Below are positions 7,555 through 22,017 of a stretch of 64,000 bases of DNA, one piece after another. Source of the stretch: Geodermatophilus nigrescens (lineage in GTDB: Bacteria > Actinomycetota > Actinomycetes > Mycobacteriales > Geodermatophilaceae); NCBI RefSeq assembly GCF_900129495.1, contig NZ_FQVX01000002.1, forward strand, positions 868,001 to 932,000, given 5' to 3'. Positions within the stretch are counted from its first letter, which is position 1. Each line of letters opens with the position of its first letter. The notes under the pieces were generated by a model. That model saw nothing but the letters and a program-made list of their open reading frames with translations, ran no database searches and had not been told where the DNA came from. Made by a program: the position numbers and the translations under genes.

Positions 7555-8849
7555 GGGGCCGGCTCCGACAGCGGCACGGGCACCAGGTGCACGGCGCGGC
7601 CGGCGAAAGGGCGCAGCGCCTCGGCCAGCGGGGCGGCGTCGGCGGCCGGGGCGTCGACGACGACCACGACGTCGTCGGCGCGCAGGTCCGACCAGCGCCC
7701 GGCCGGGACGGCGGCCGGGTCGGCGAGGTTGTGCACGAGCGAGGTGCGCGACGGCTCGTCGGGCGCGGGGAAGGCGAGGCTGCGGCGCAGGGCGTAGCCG
7801 GGGTCGTCGGCGGCGTGCACGGGGCTCCGGGTGGTCGACTGGGTGGTGACGGGGACGCCGGCGAGCCGGCCGGCCAGGGCGGCGGCGAGCACGGTCGGCG
7901 CGTACATGAGCTCCTCGGTGCCGAGCACGAGGACGCCGCGGCTGCCGGCGAGCGCCGGGGCGAGCGCGGCGGCGGCCTCCGCCGCGGCCCGCTGCAGCGC
8001 GGCGGTGCCGGCGGCCGTCAGGCCGTGCCGGGCGGTGGTCGGCGCGCCGGCCGGCCAGAGCCCGGCGTGCACGCGCACCGCACCGGGCGCCCCGGACGGC
8101 GGCGGCGCCGCGGCGGGCAGCGCGGCGCGCGCCGCGGCGGCCCGCGACAGCACGTCGTCCGGCAGGTCGAGCGACGTCCCGAGGACGGCGGCGACGTCGA
8201 CCCGCACCCCCAGCTCGGCGGCGCGCTCGGCGAACGCGGCCCGGGCGGCCGGCGGGCGGGCGTCGAGCAGCGTGGCGACGACGTAGCGCTCCCGCGGCCA
8301 GCGGGCCTGCAGCTCGGCGACCGTGTTGAGCACGGTGCGGCCGCTGGTCAGCTCGTCGTCGACGAGGACGAGGGGGCCGGGGGCGTCCAGCGACACCGCG
8401 CCGGCCGGCTGCAGCGCGTGCGCGACGGCGTGCGAGTGCTCCTCCTCGAACGCCGCGGCCACCGGCACGCCCGGGTGCACGCGGCGGGTGGTCGACAGCG
8501 CCGGCGCCCCGAGCCGGGCGGCGACGGCGTGCCCGAGGCCCGTGGCGGTCTCGCAGTAGCCGACGACCAACCCGGGCGTCCGCCCGCCGAGCAGGGCGGC
8601 CACCTCGTCGCCGAGGGCGTCCGCGGCGGCGATCACGTCGGCCGGCGGGACCGGCACGTGCTTGCCGAGCACCCGGGAGACGACGAGGTGCGCGCGGCGC
8701 GGGTTGTCGCGCAGCGCCAGGCCGCACAGCGCGGCGAACCGGCCGGGGTCGGCGGGCCGCACGTCGAGCAGGCGGGAGACGGTGCCGCCGATCCCTGCGG
8801 CGACGACGTCCCCGCCGGGTCCTGCGGCATCGCGGAGTGTGGCCGTCAC
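7551..8849 (-). CDS. Phosphoribosyltransferase-TRSP domain protein (Ter-associated)
   Basis: The protein has 432 residues. The GTG start (8847-8849) overlaps the CitE-like stop by four bases. The N-terminal half is a type-I phosphoribosyltransferase with the PRPP-binding loop PLVLVDDELTSGRTVLNTV (~residue 170), preceded by VVGYCETATGLGHAVAARLG. The C-terminal half contains GVLVLGTEELMYAPTVLAAAL and STTRSPVHAADDPGYALRR, which includes the TRSP signature that names the partner domain. The pair is a hallmark of the Ter-linked biosynthetic module and is expected to attach a ribose-5-phosphate to a base-like substrate. The protein is cytoplasmic. All four genes from CitE-like to HAD overlap, which implies balanced synthesis and perhaps a complex. 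Confidence 0.88.
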   Translation of the reverse strand: MTATLRDAAGPGGDVVAAGIGGTVSRLLDVRPADPGRFAALCGLALRDNPRRAHLVVSRVLGKHVPVPPADVIAAADALGDEVAALLGGRTPGLVVGYCETATGLGHAVAARLGAPALSTTRRVHPGVPVAAAFEEEHSHAVAHALQPAGAVSLDAPGPLVLVDDELTSGRTVLNTVAELQARWPRERYVVATLLDARPPAARAAFAERAAELGVRVDVAAVLGTSLDLPDDVLSRAAAARAALPAAAPPPSGAPGAVRVHAGLWPAGAPTTARHGLTAAGTAALQRAAAEAAAALAPALAGSRGVLVLGTEELMYAPTVLAAALAGRLAGVPVTTQSTTRSPVHAADDPGYALRRSLAFPAPDEPSRTSLVHNLADPAAVPAGRWSDLRADDVVVVVDAPAADAAPLAEALRPFAGRAVHLVPVPLSEPAP

Positions 8850-10048
8850 GCGCGCCGCGCCTCCCCCGCCGCGAACACCTCGGCCAGCCGGCGGCTGCTG
8901 GCCGCCAGCAGCTCGACCAGCGCGGCCTCGTCGGCGACGACGCCGTAGACCGCGGCGCGGCGGCTGATCAGCTCCGCCCACAGCGCGTGCGGGCCGATCT
9001 CGTTCATCCGCCCGTGCTCCGACACCGCGATGCCGCCCCGGCCGCGGGCCGTCAGGATCTCCAGGGCGTCGTCGTACTCGGTGCGGGAGACGGTGAGCAG
9101 GGCGTTGACCACCGACACGTGCGCCGGGTGGATGACGGTCTTGCCGAGCACGCCGTTGGCCTTGTCGAGGGCCACCTCGCGCACCAGGCCGTCGAGGTCG
9201 CCGTCGATGAGCTGCTGCCGCAGCGGGCCCTCGTCCTGCTGGGTGAAGGGCGACTGGCGCAGCTGCGGCTTGAAGAGGCGCTGCCCGGGGATGTGCTCCC
9301 ACACCGCGCCGGTGACCACGTGCTCGCCGCCCCGGGTGAACCGGTTGACGACGTCCGCGAGGCAGTCGCGGACGACGGCGACGTCCCAGATGGTGGTGTC
9401 GCGGTCGCGGCGCAGGCCGAACAGCCCCGACAGGTCGGTGCCGCCCACCCGCAGGCACAGCACGATCTCGCGGTACGCCTCGACGACCGCGGCGAGCGCG
9501 GCCAGCGCCTCGGCGCGGGTCTCCCGCCAGGCGAGGTCGGGCGTCTCGAGGATCGGCATGCCGTACAGCGGCAGGCCGGTGGCGGCGCCCACCTCGGCGA
9601 TCGCCTCGAGCATCGGGCCGAGGGTGGCGCCGGTCGCCTTGGGCAGGCTGAAGCCGGTGAGCCGGGCCAGCGCCGGACCCGCGGCCAGCGCGATCGAGCG
9701 GATCTGCCCGGGAGTGCGGACCCGCACGAAGACCAGCGGCAGCGGCGCCGGGTCGCCCTCGGCGGCCCGGCGGTCGAGGCGCTGGAGGGCGGCGACGACG
9801 TTGGCCTCGGCCTCCCCGACCGCGGCGTGCGGGATGGCGTCCTCCAGGCACCAGACGGTGCTGGTGGCGCCGACCGCGGCGGCCCGGACGGCGTCGGCGT
9901 CCAGGGCCGGCCGGGTGCCGGGGCTGTAGAGGGTGGCGCCGAGGGCCAGGGCGAGCTGGGCCCGTGGCGTCGCCGGGCCGACGTCCCCGGGTGGGACGGC
10001 GAACAGCCGGGCACGCTCGACGTCGGTCAGGTAGGCGAAGTGGCGCAC
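8846..10048 (-). CDS. CitE-like HpcH/HpaI-family C-C bond lyase
   Basis: This 400-residue TIM-barrel protein has an ATG start at 10046-10048. Family features are LGATLYSPGTRP (~residue 36), TSTVWCLEDAIPH (~64, the metal-binding acidic region), GLPLYGMPILETPDLAW (~157), LRVGGTDLSGLFGLRRDRD (~187) and KTVIHPAHV (~305). It is longer than CitE (~290) and matches the Ter-operon variant rather than the citrate lyase subunit; no other citrate lyase subunits are present. It begins 89 bases after the TerF-like gene and is coupled to the phosphoribosyltransferase gene. The role is a C-C cleavage or condensation step in the presumed nucleotide-like metabolite pathway; the substrate is not known. Confidence 0.85.
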   Translation of the reverse strand: MRHFAYLTDVERARLFAVPPGDVGPATPRAQLALALGATLYSPGTRPALDADAVRAAAVGATSTVWCLEDAIPHAAVGEAEANVVAALQRLDRRAAEGDPAPLPLVFVRVRTPGQIRSIALAAGPALARLTGFSLPKATGATLGPMLEAIAEVGAATGLPLYGMPILETPDLAWRETRAEALAALAAVVEAYREIVLCLRVGGTDLSGLFGLRRDRDTTIWDVAVVRDCLADVVNRFTRGGEHVVTGAVWEHIPGQRLFKPQLRQSPFTQQDEGPLRQQLIDGDLDGLVREVALDKANGVLGKTVIHPAHVSVVNALLTVSRTEYDDALEILTARGRGGIAVSEHGRMNEIGPHALWAELISRRAAVYGVVADEAALVELLAASSRRLAEVFAAGEARRA

Positions 10049-10137
10049 GTCAGATCCCTCTCACCCTCTGCTGGATGCGGGCTGGCCGCCGTCGGAACGG
10101 CAGGTGTCGGGCCGGGAACGGTCAGGGACGGTGCGAC

Positions 10138-11535
10138 TCAGGGACGGAGCAGGCCCTGCGCGCGGGCCCGCTGGAGCCAGCCGGGGTACTCCGTCATGAG
10201 CCGGTCGAACAGCGCGTCGTCGCTGATCGGCCGGCGGCCCATGAGGTCGTCCTGGTCGACGGCGAAGAAGTCGGCGTTGTCGGTGTAGCGGCCGTCGAGG
10301 TCGTCGAGCCGCTGCAGGTAGGAGAACTGCCGCTCCGGGCCGATGCCCATGAACTGCCAGAACACCGGCTCGTAGGACGCCGCCTTGATCTGCCGGGTGG
10401 CCACCGACTTGTCGCTCGGGGCGCCGTCGGTGAGGAACATGACGTAGACGGGCACCTGCGCGGGCTGCGGCTCGACCCGCTCGCGGCTGTCGCCGAAGTA
10501 GGCCTGCCGGACGGCGGCCATCGCGGCGCCGTAGCGGGTGTCGTACTCCAGCGGGTACTGCCGGGTGAGGTCGGCGATGTACTGCTGGTGGCCCTCCAGG
10601 CGCAGGCCGGGCTCGGGCCGGTGCACGTCCTTGCCGAACAGGAAGACGTCGACGACGCCGTCGTCGTCGAACCGCAGGCCGAGCGCGAGCACCCGCTCGG
10701 CGAGCCGCTGGACGGCGCCGGCGCGGTAGAGCGCGGCCATGGAGCCGGAGATGTCGAGCACCAGCGCGACCCGGGCGGTGTGCTCGCCGAGGCCCCGCTT
10801 CTCCAGGCTGACCCCGGCGGTCTTGACCAGGCTGAGCATCTGCGGCGCGGAGGTCGCGAGCTTCTTCTCGAGGTCGACCAGCCGGCGCTTCTCCATGCTG
10901 ACCGGCGGCGCGGCCGGTGCGGCGGGCGCCGGCGGCGGGGCGGCAGCTTGCGCGGCAGGCGCCGCGGCTGCCGCGGCGGGTGCGGCGGCGGGCTCGTCGT
11001 CGACGCTGACGCCGACGTCGGTGGCCAGGCCGGCCAGGCCGTTGGTGTAGCCCTGCCCGACGGCGCGGACCTTCCACTCGGCGCCGCGGCGGTACACCTC
11101 GGCGAACACGAGCGCGGTCTCGGGCCCGGCGGCGAGCTTGCAGCGCACCGCGGCCGGACCGCCGCCCTCGGCGCCCACCTCGACGGCGAGCCCGGAGAGC
11201 CCGCCGAAGGTGCCGGCGCCGTCGAGCGAGGCGCCGATGACGACCTTCTCGACGTCGGCCGGGAGCGCCGCGGGGTCGATGCGCACCTGGTCGACGGTGG
11301 CGCCGCCGCGGGCGGACTTGCCGAGGTGGCGCACCGCGCCGCCGGCCCCCGCGGGCTGGTTGTAGAAGACGAAGTCGTCGTCGCTGCGGACCCGGCCGGC
11401 GCCGGTGGTGAGGAACGCCGAGAGGTCGGCGTCGACCCCGGGCGCGGGCTTCCAGGTCAGGGTGACGACGACGGGGCCGGTCAGGCCGGCCTGGGCGAGG
11501 CCGACGTTGCCGCCCCGGGTGAGGACGTGGACCAC
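10138..11535 (-). CDS. TerD-vWA fusion protein (TerF-like)
   Basis: The 465-residue protein has two domains joined by an Ala/Pro linker (~residues 175-215). Residues 1-175 form a TerD domain ([30 protein letters not shown], ending [23 protein letters not shown]). Residues ~245-460 form a von Willebrand A domain with a MIDAS site: DISGS, a Thr in YDTRYGAAM, and the Asp of FLTDGAPSD. This arrangement is that of TerF. TerD domains bind calcium and vWA domains bind Mg2+, so the protein probably nucleates complexes with TerD and TerC at the membrane. It lies between terD (163 bases) and the CitE-like gene in the same leftward run. Confidence 0.88.
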   Translation of the reverse strand: MVHVLTRGGNVGLAQAGLTGPVVVTLTWKPAPGVDADLSAFLTTGAGRVRSDDDFVFYNQPAGAGGAVRHLGKSARGGATVDQVRIDPAALPADVEKVVIGASLDGAGTFGGLSGLAVEVGAEGGGPAAVRCKLAAGPETALVFAEVYRRGAEWKVRAVGQGYTNGLAGLATDVGVSVDDEPAAAPAAAAAAPAAQAAAPPPAPAAPAAPPVSMEKRRLVDLEKKLATSAPQMLSLVKTAGVSLEKRGLGEHTARVALVLDISGSMAALYRAGAVQRLAERVLALGLRFDDDGVVDVFLFGKDVHRPEPGLRLEGHQQYIADLTRQYPLEYDTRYGAAMAAVRQAYFGDSRERVEPQPAQVPVYVMFLTDGAPSDKSVATRQIKAASYEPVFWQFMGIGPERQFSYLQRLDDLDGRYTDNADFFAVDQDDLMGRRPISDDALFDRLMTEYPGWLQRARAQGLLRP

Positions 11536-11697
11536 CGGGCGGCTCAGGCGGGGTGCGCCGGGCGGCGGCGGGCGGGTGCGGACACGGCGGGTCCTCCGGG
11601 TCTCGGGGGGCTCGGGGTGCGGCGGGCGGGGTCCCCGCCGGCCGGGGCGCCGGACCCGGACGCGGTGGCGTCCGGGCCCGGCGGGGGGTGCGGCAGG

Positions 11698-12279
11698 TCA
11701 GCCGACGTTGACGCCGAAGTCCTGGGCGATGCCGCGCAGGCCGGAGGCGTAGCCCTGGCCGACGGCGCGGAACTTCCAGTCGGCGCCGTTGCGGTACAGC
11801 TCACCGAAGACCATGGCGGTCTCGACCGAGGCGTCCTCGGTGAGGTCGTAGCGGGCGATCTCGGAGCCGTTCGCCTGGTTCACGACGCGGATGAACGCGT
11901 TGCGGACCGCGCCGAAGTTCTGCTTGCGGTTGTCGGCGTCGTAGATCGACACCGGGAAGACGATCTTGTCGACGGTCGGCGGGACACCGGCCAGGTTGAC
12001 CTGGATGACCTCGTCGTCGCCCTCGCCCTGGCCGGTGAGGTTGTCACCGACGTGGACGACGGAGCCGTCGGCGCTGCGCAGGTTGTTGAAGAAGATGAAG
12101 CCCGAGTCGTCCGGGGTGACCCGTCCGCCGGCGTCGAGCATGATCGCCGACGCGTCCAGGTCGAAGTCGCCGCCGGAGAACGTGTTGACGTCCCAGCCGA
12201 GGCCGACGTTCACGGCGGTCAGACCCGGCGCCTCCTTGGTCAGCGAGACGTTCCCGCCCTTGGAGAGGCTGACACCCAT
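11698..12279 (-). CDS. terD: TerD family calcium-binding stress protein
   Basis: The protein has 193 residues. I prefer the ATG at 12277-12279, which gives the conserved N-terminus MGVSLSKGGNVSLTKEAPGL and has GGAG eight bases upstream; an in-frame ATG at 12292-12294 lacks a Shine-Dalgarno. TerD proteins bind Ca2+ through acidic clusters, visible here as DFDLDASAIML (~residues 38-48), GEGDDEVIQV and SIYDADNRK. The length matches the family (~191). It is a cytoplasmic protein linked to tellurite, oxidative and DNA-damage resistance and to phage defence in other bacteria. It sits between the TerC-type transporter and the TerF-like gene, the usual Ter arrangement. Confidence 0.93.
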   Translation of the reverse strand: MGVSLSKGGNVSLTKEAPGLTAVNVGLGWDVNTFSGGDFDLDASAIMLDAGGRVTPDDSGFIFFNNLRSADGSVVHVGDNLTGQGEGDDEVIQVNLAGVPPTVDKIVFPVSIYDADNRKQNFGAVRNAFIRVVNQANGSEIARYDLTEDASVETAMVFGELYRNGADWKFRAVGQGYASGLRGIAQDFGVNVG

Positions 12280-12543
12280 CTGTTGAGCTCCCATGACTGT
12301 CGTCGAGCGCCGCGGCGGTCGCCGCTGCGCAGCGCACCGGCGGGCCGGTGCGACCGGGGGACGCGGGCGCGGGCGCCCGGCGCCGTCCCCCGGCACCGCC
12401 GCACCGGGTGCCGGTCGGGCACCCGGCGGAGCGGACGTGTCTCGGATACTGCCGCACGGCCACCCGGGTGAACAGGTGCCGCGACCCGGGTGCCGGGCGG
12501 GGCCGGGCGGGAGCCGCCCGAGCGCCCGCCCGGCCCGGCCGGG

Positions 12544-13665
12544 TCAGGAGGAGCGGTGCCCGCCGCGCTCGTCGGTACGCACCGCAGGCGAGACGTCGCC
12601 GTCGGTGCGGACGGTCGGGGTCCCGGTCTCCCCGGCGACGGCGGCCGCATCGTGACCCGCGCTGGGCTCCGGGGCGCCCACCGCGGCGGCCTCGCGGGCG
12701 TCGCGGCGGCTGCGCGCCAGGCTCGCCACCGTGGTGACGGCCAGCGTGACGACGATGACCAGGAGCGACAGCCAGGTCGGGATCTCCGGGATGGCGGTGA
12801 CGTGCTCGCCGCCGTTGATGAAGGGCAGCTCGTTCTCGTGCAGCGCGTGGATGAGCAGCTTGATCCCGATGAAGCCGAGGATGACCGCCAGGCCGTAGTG
12901 CAGGTAGACGAGGCGGTCGAGCAGGCCGTCGATGAGGAAGAACAGCTGGCGCAGACCGAGCAGCGAGAAGGCGTTGGCGGCGAAGACCAAGAAGGTCTCC
13001 TCGGTCAGGCCGAAGATCGCCGGGATCGAGTCGACGGCGAAGAGGATGTCGGCGCTGCCGATGGCGACCAGGGCGATGGCCAGCGGGGTGATGAAGCGCT
13101 TGCCGTCGAGCTTCGTGGTCATCCGGTCGCCGTGGTAGTCCGACGTCGTCGGGACGACCCGGCGGACCAGGCGCAGGAAGCCGTTCTCCTTGAACTCCTC
13201 GTCGTCGTCGCCGCCGGCACGCGCCTGCGCGACCGCGGTGTAGATGAGGAAGGCACCGAAGAGGTAGAAGACCCAGCTGAAGTTCTCGATCGCCGCGGCG
13301 CCGAGGAAGATGAAGACCGTCCGCAGGATCAGCGCGAACGCGATGCCGAACAGCAGCACCTTCTGCTGCAGCTCCCGGGGCACCGCGAAGCTGGCCATGA
13401 TCAGGACGAAGACGAAGAGGTTGTCGACCGACAGGCTCTTCTCGGTGATGTAGCCGGCGAAGTACTCACCGCCGTACTGGCCGCCGGCGAAGATCCACAC
13501 CCCGATGCCGAACACGACGGCGATGGCGACGTAGGCCGCCGACCAGGTGGCCGCCTCCCGCAGCGAGGGCGCGTGCGGGGTGCGCACGTGCCCGACGAAG
13601 TCGAACGCGATCATCGCGATGATCGCGCCGACGGTGATCGCCCACACCCAGAAGGGGACGTCCAT
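12544..13665 (-). CDS. TerC/Alx-family membrane transporter (probable Mn2+ exporter)
   Basis: The protein has 373 residues. The ATG at 13663-13665 follows GGAGG with nine bases between; a second ATG 21 bases upstream would place the Shine-Dalgarno inside the gene. About eight membrane segments are visible. The family motifs are EKSLSVDNLFVFVLIM (~residue 70) and GSADILFAVDSIPAIFGL (~205), whose acidic residues lie within helices and are thought to carry metal. The C-terminal ~60 residues are polar and disordered. TerC/Alx/YkoY proteins are linked to manganese export. The riboswitch in the leader (13702-13800) supports the same substrate here. It stands at the head of the terD region. Confidence 0.9.
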   Translation of the reverse strand: MDVPFWVWAITVGAIIAMIAFDFVGHVRTPHAPSLREAATWSAAYVAIAVVFGIGVWIFAGGQYGGEYFAGYITEKSLSVDNLFVFVLIMASFAVPRELQQKVLLFGIAFALILRTVFIFLGAAAIENFSWVFYLFGAFLIYTAVAQARAGGDDDEEFKENGFLRLVRRVVPTTSDYHGDRMTTKLDGKRFITPLAIALVAIGSADILFAVDSIPAIFGLTEETFLVFAANAFSLLGLRQLFFLIDGLLDRLVYLHYGLAVILGFIGIKLLIHALHENELPFINGGEHVTAIPEIPTWLSLLVIVVTLAVTTVASLARSRRDAREAAAVGAPEPSAGHDAAAVAGETGTPTVRTDGDVSPAVRTDERGGHRSS

Positions 13666-13673
13666 ACGGTGGT

Positions 13674-13709
13674 ACCTCCGGTCCACTGGCAGTTGTCAGC
13701 ACCGGAGGT
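13674..13709 (-). promoter_or_regulatory. Riboswitch expression platform sequestering the Shine-Dalgarno
   Basis: The 3' end of the riboswitch (ACCTCCGGT, 13709-13701 on the coding strand) is perfectly complementary over nine bases to the sequence carrying the ribosome binding site (ACCGGAGGT, 13682-13674). The 18 bases between contain a short CTG/CAG extension of the stem. The same CCTCC is also needed for the riboswitch P1 helix with GGAGG near 13797-13800. Mn2+ binding should therefore free the binding site and switch translation on. Confidence 0.75.
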
Positions 13710-13800
13710 CTCTCCCACCGACCGCATCGCGGTCGGCCGGTGGCGCCGGGGTCCTGCGGCCCGTGCTGACGACGCCACCGCGGCGGGATACTCCCCTCCA
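13702..13800 (-). promoter_or_regulatory. yybP-ykoY-type manganese riboswitch
   Basis: The leader RNA, read leftward, contains the class core in order: GGGGAGTA (13796-13789), GTCGTCAGCACGG (13773-13761), a variable hairpin (GGCCGACCGCGATGCGGTCGG), and GGGAGAGACC (13716-13707). These are the conserved L1 and L3 elements that dock around Mn2+ in yybP-ykoY riboswitches. The downstream gene is a TerC/Alx transporter, the commonest target of this class. The identification rests on motif recognition, not on a covariance-model score. Confidence 0.85.
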
Positions 13801-13952
13801 CGCAGGACCCGGTCCGCGAGGCGCAGGAACGTCGCACGGGTGGGTCCAGGACGCTCAACGGGCGGCGGGGCGCGGCGGGTTCCCGACCCGGGCAGACGGT
13901 TGCGTCCGTCTCACCCGGAGGTGTCCGCGGGCCGCCGGGCCCGGCGCACGGT

Positions 13953-13984
13953 CCGCGGGGCCGGCGCACCGGCCGGCCCCGCGG
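13953..13984 (-). terminator. uvrB terminator
   Basis: A perfect 12-base inverted repeat (13953-13964 and 13973-13984) with an eight-base loop lies just past the uvrB stop codon. It separates uvrB from the riboswitch-controlled transporter downstream. Confidence 0.7.
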
Positions 13985-13990
13985 GCCCGG

Positions 13991-16108
<2,118 letters not shown>

Positions 16109-16582
16109 GGGGACGACGGTACGACCGGCGTGCGACAGAAACCGCTGGGACGGGACGTGCGACTGCGCCGGGCGGGACGGACGGGACCGTGCCGGGAGGC
16201 CGGGAGGGGCCTCGGTGCTCGTCCCGGCGCGCCGTCCCCGCTAGCGTGTCGCCTCGCAGGAGCGCGCAGGGACCAGTGCCACCCGGACAGGGCGAGGTCG
16301 GACCCGGCGCCGCTCCCCGGCCGCCGGACAGGCGCCGCCGGACCTGCGCACGACGCCCCCCGCGGCCCCGCCGTGGGGGGCGTCGTCGTCGCGGCGCCGG
16401 GACCACCGGGACCGCCGGGACGGGCGGGACGTGACCTGCACCGCGGCAGGTGTGGGCCGGGCCGGATCGGGCAAGGGACGGGCGGGCAGCCCGTGCCCAG
16501 ACCCCCTGCCGACGGCCGTGGCGGGGGGCCACCGCGTCCCGGACCCCCGCCCGGGGCGCCCCCTGCAGGAGGAACGACGTCC
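16109..16582. other. Intergenic region between divergent uvrB and glgX
   Basis: No credible gene is seen in these 474 bases. They must hold the promoters of both neighbours. A TAGCGT hexamer at 16242-16247 could be a rightward -10 box. About 105 bases after it lies a terminator-like hairpin (16351-16385), so a short transcript or attenuated leader is possible. The last 20 bases hold the glgX ribosome binding site. Confidence 0.5.
16351..16385 (+). terminator. Terminator-like hairpin in the glgX leader region
   Basis: A perfect 11-base inverted repeat (16351-16361 and 16375-16385) encloses a 13-base loop. It lies some 200 bases upstream of glgX, where no gene ends. It may end a small RNA or attenuate the glgX transcript. 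Confidence 0.5.
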
Positions 16583-18696
16583 ATGACCCAGCCCCGGACC
16601 CAGGTGTGGCCCGGTTCCGCCTACCCCCTCGGCGCCACCTACGACGGCACCGGGACGAACTTCGCCATCTTCAGCGAGGTCGCGGAGAAGGTGGAGCTCT
16701 GCCTCTTCGACGAGGCGGGCAACGAGGAGCGGATCCGGCTCCCCGAGATGGACGGCTACGTGTGGCACGCCTTCCTCCCCGGCATCCAGCCCGGGCAGCG
16801 CTACGGCTTCCGCGTGCACGGCCCCTACGACCCGGAGAACGGGCAGCGCTGCAACCCCAACAAGCTGCTGCTCGACCCCTACGCCAAGGCCATCGACGGC
16901 AACATCGACTGGGACGAGGCCTGCTTCGGCTACCGCTTCGGGTCCGGCGAGCGCAACGACGACGACTCCGCGCCGCACATGCCGAAGTCCGTCGTCGTCA
17001 ACCCGTACTTCGACTGGGGCGTGGACCGCCCGCCGCGGACGCCCTACAACAAGACGGTCATCTACGAGGCCCATGTCAAGGGCCTGACGATGACCCACCC
17101 GCGCATCCCCGAGGAGCTGCGGGGCACCTACGCCGGCATCGCGCACCCGGCGGTCATCGAGCACCTGCAGTCCCTGGGCATCACCGCGATCGAGCTCATG
17201 CCCGTGCACCAGTTCGTGCAGGACGACACGCTGCTGCAGAAGGGCCTGCGCAACTACTGGGGCTACAACACGATCGGCTTCTTCGCGCCGCACAACGAGT
17301 ACGCGCAGCAGACCGACGGCCAGCAGGTCCAGGAGTTCAAGGGCATGGTCCGGACGCTGCACGAGGCCGGCATCGAGGTCATCCTCGACGTCGTCTACAA
17401 CCACACCGCCGAGGGCAACCACATGGGCCCGACGCTGTCGTTCAAGGGCATCGACAACCGGACGTACTACCGGCTGGTCGAGGGCGACGAGCAGTACTAC
17501 ATGGACACGACGGGCACCGGGAACTCGCTCAACGTCCGCACCCCGCAGGCGCTGCAGCTGATCATGGACTCGCTGCGCTACTGGGTGACCGAGATGCACG
17601 TCGACGGCTTCCGCTTCGACCTCGCCTCCACCCTGGCCCGCCAGTTCCACGAGGTGGACCGGCTGTCGGCCTTCTTCGACCTGGTCCACCAGGACCCGAT
17701 CGTCAGCCAGGTCAAGCTCATCGCCGAGCCGTGGGACATCGGCGACGGCGGCTACCAGGTCGGCAACTTCCCGGCGCTGTGGACCGAGTGGAACGGCAAG
17801 TACCGCGACACCGTCCGCGACTTCTGGCGGGGCGAGGACGCCACCATCGGCGAGTTCGCCAGCCGGATCTCCGGGTCGGCCGACCTCTACAAGCACTCCG
17901 GCCGCCGGCCGGTGGCGAGCATCAACTTCGTCACCGCGCACGACGGCTTCACGCTCAACGACCTCGTCTCCTACAACGAGAAGCACAACGAGGCCAACGG
18001 CGAGGACAACAACGACGGCGAGAGCCACAACCGCAGCTGGAACTGCGGCGTCGAGGGCGAGACCGACGACGCCGAGGTGCTGGAGCTGCGGGCGCGCCAG
18101 CGGCGCAACTTCCTCGTGTCGCTGATGCTCAGCCAGGGCGTGCCCATGCTGCTGCACGGCGACGAGCTCGGCCGCACGCAGGGCGGCAACAACAACGGCT
18201 ACTGCCAGGACTCCGAGCTGACCTGGATCGACTGGGACTCGGTCGACGAGGGGCTGCTGGAGTTCACCAAGCTGGTCACCCGGCTGCGCACCGAGCACCC
18301 GACCTTCCGCCGCCGCCGGTTCTTCCACGGCCGCCCGGTGCGCCGCGAGGAGGGCGACCCGGTGCAGGACGTCGCCTGGTTCACCCCGGCCGGTGAGCTC
18401 ATGAGCGACGAGGACTGGGACGCCGGGTTCGCCAAGTCGCTGGCCATGTACCTCAACGGCCACGGCATCCGGGAGACCGACGAGCGCGGCGAGGACGTCG
18501 TCGACGACTGCTTCTACCTGGCCTTCAACGCCCACCACGAGCCGATCGAGTTCACCGTGCCGCCGGGCGAGTACGCCGAGGGCTGGACGATCGTCGTCGA
18601 CACCGCCGAGATGGGTGCCGTCGAGCCGGTGCAGGTCAAGGCCGGCGACACCGTCCGGGTCGAGGCGCGCGCCACCGTCGTCCTGCAGGCCGCCCC

Positions 18697-18700
<4 letters not shown>
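16583..18700 (+). CDS. glgX: Glycogen debranching enzyme GlgX/TreX
   Basis: The 705-residue protein starts at the ATG at 16583, nine bases after AGGAGGA. It is a GH13 isoamylase-type enzyme with an N-terminal CBM48-like domain (YPLGATYDGTGTNFAIFSEVAEKV) and the GH13 catalytic regions DVVYNHTAEGN, VDGFRFDLAS (nucleophile Asp), IAEPWD (acid Glu) and TAHDGFTLND (transition-state Asp). It cleaves alpha-1,6 branches of glycogen to release linear maltooligosaccharides. Its stop overlaps the treY start as GTGA, so it feeds the TreY-TreZ trehalose route directly and could equally be called TreX. Confidence 0.95.
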
Positions 18701-21042
<2,342 letters not shown>

Positions 21043-21159
21043 CGGGCGGCTGCGGCTGGGGCGCGTGAGGCGTCGCGTGACCTGACCGTTACCGTGGCCC
21101 GGCGCTCTCCCACACCGGGAGGGCGCCGGAGCCGGCCCGCCGAACCCCGTCCACCGGCC

Positions 21160-21909
<750 letters not shown>

Positions 21910-21914
21910 CCCGC

Positions 21915-21948
21915 GTGCGGCGGCCGGGGCTCCCCCCGGCCGCCGCAC
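21915..21948 (+). terminator. rpf terminator
   Basis: A perfect 15-base inverted repeat (21915-21929 and 21934-21948) with loop CTCC starts six bases after the rpf stop codon. It should separate rpf from treZ, so treZ may need its own promoter or read-through. Confidence 0.8.
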
Positions 21949-22017
21949 CGGTGGTTGGCGGGCCGCAGCGCGGGCAAGACGGTCCGGTCACCCCGCACCA
22001 CCTCTGGAGGTCCCCGC

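Noticed and set aside
12280..12294. Longer TerD N-terminus (MGAQQ) from the ATG at 12294
   Set aside because: No Shine-Dalgarno before it; the conserved MGVSL start has GGAG at good spacing.
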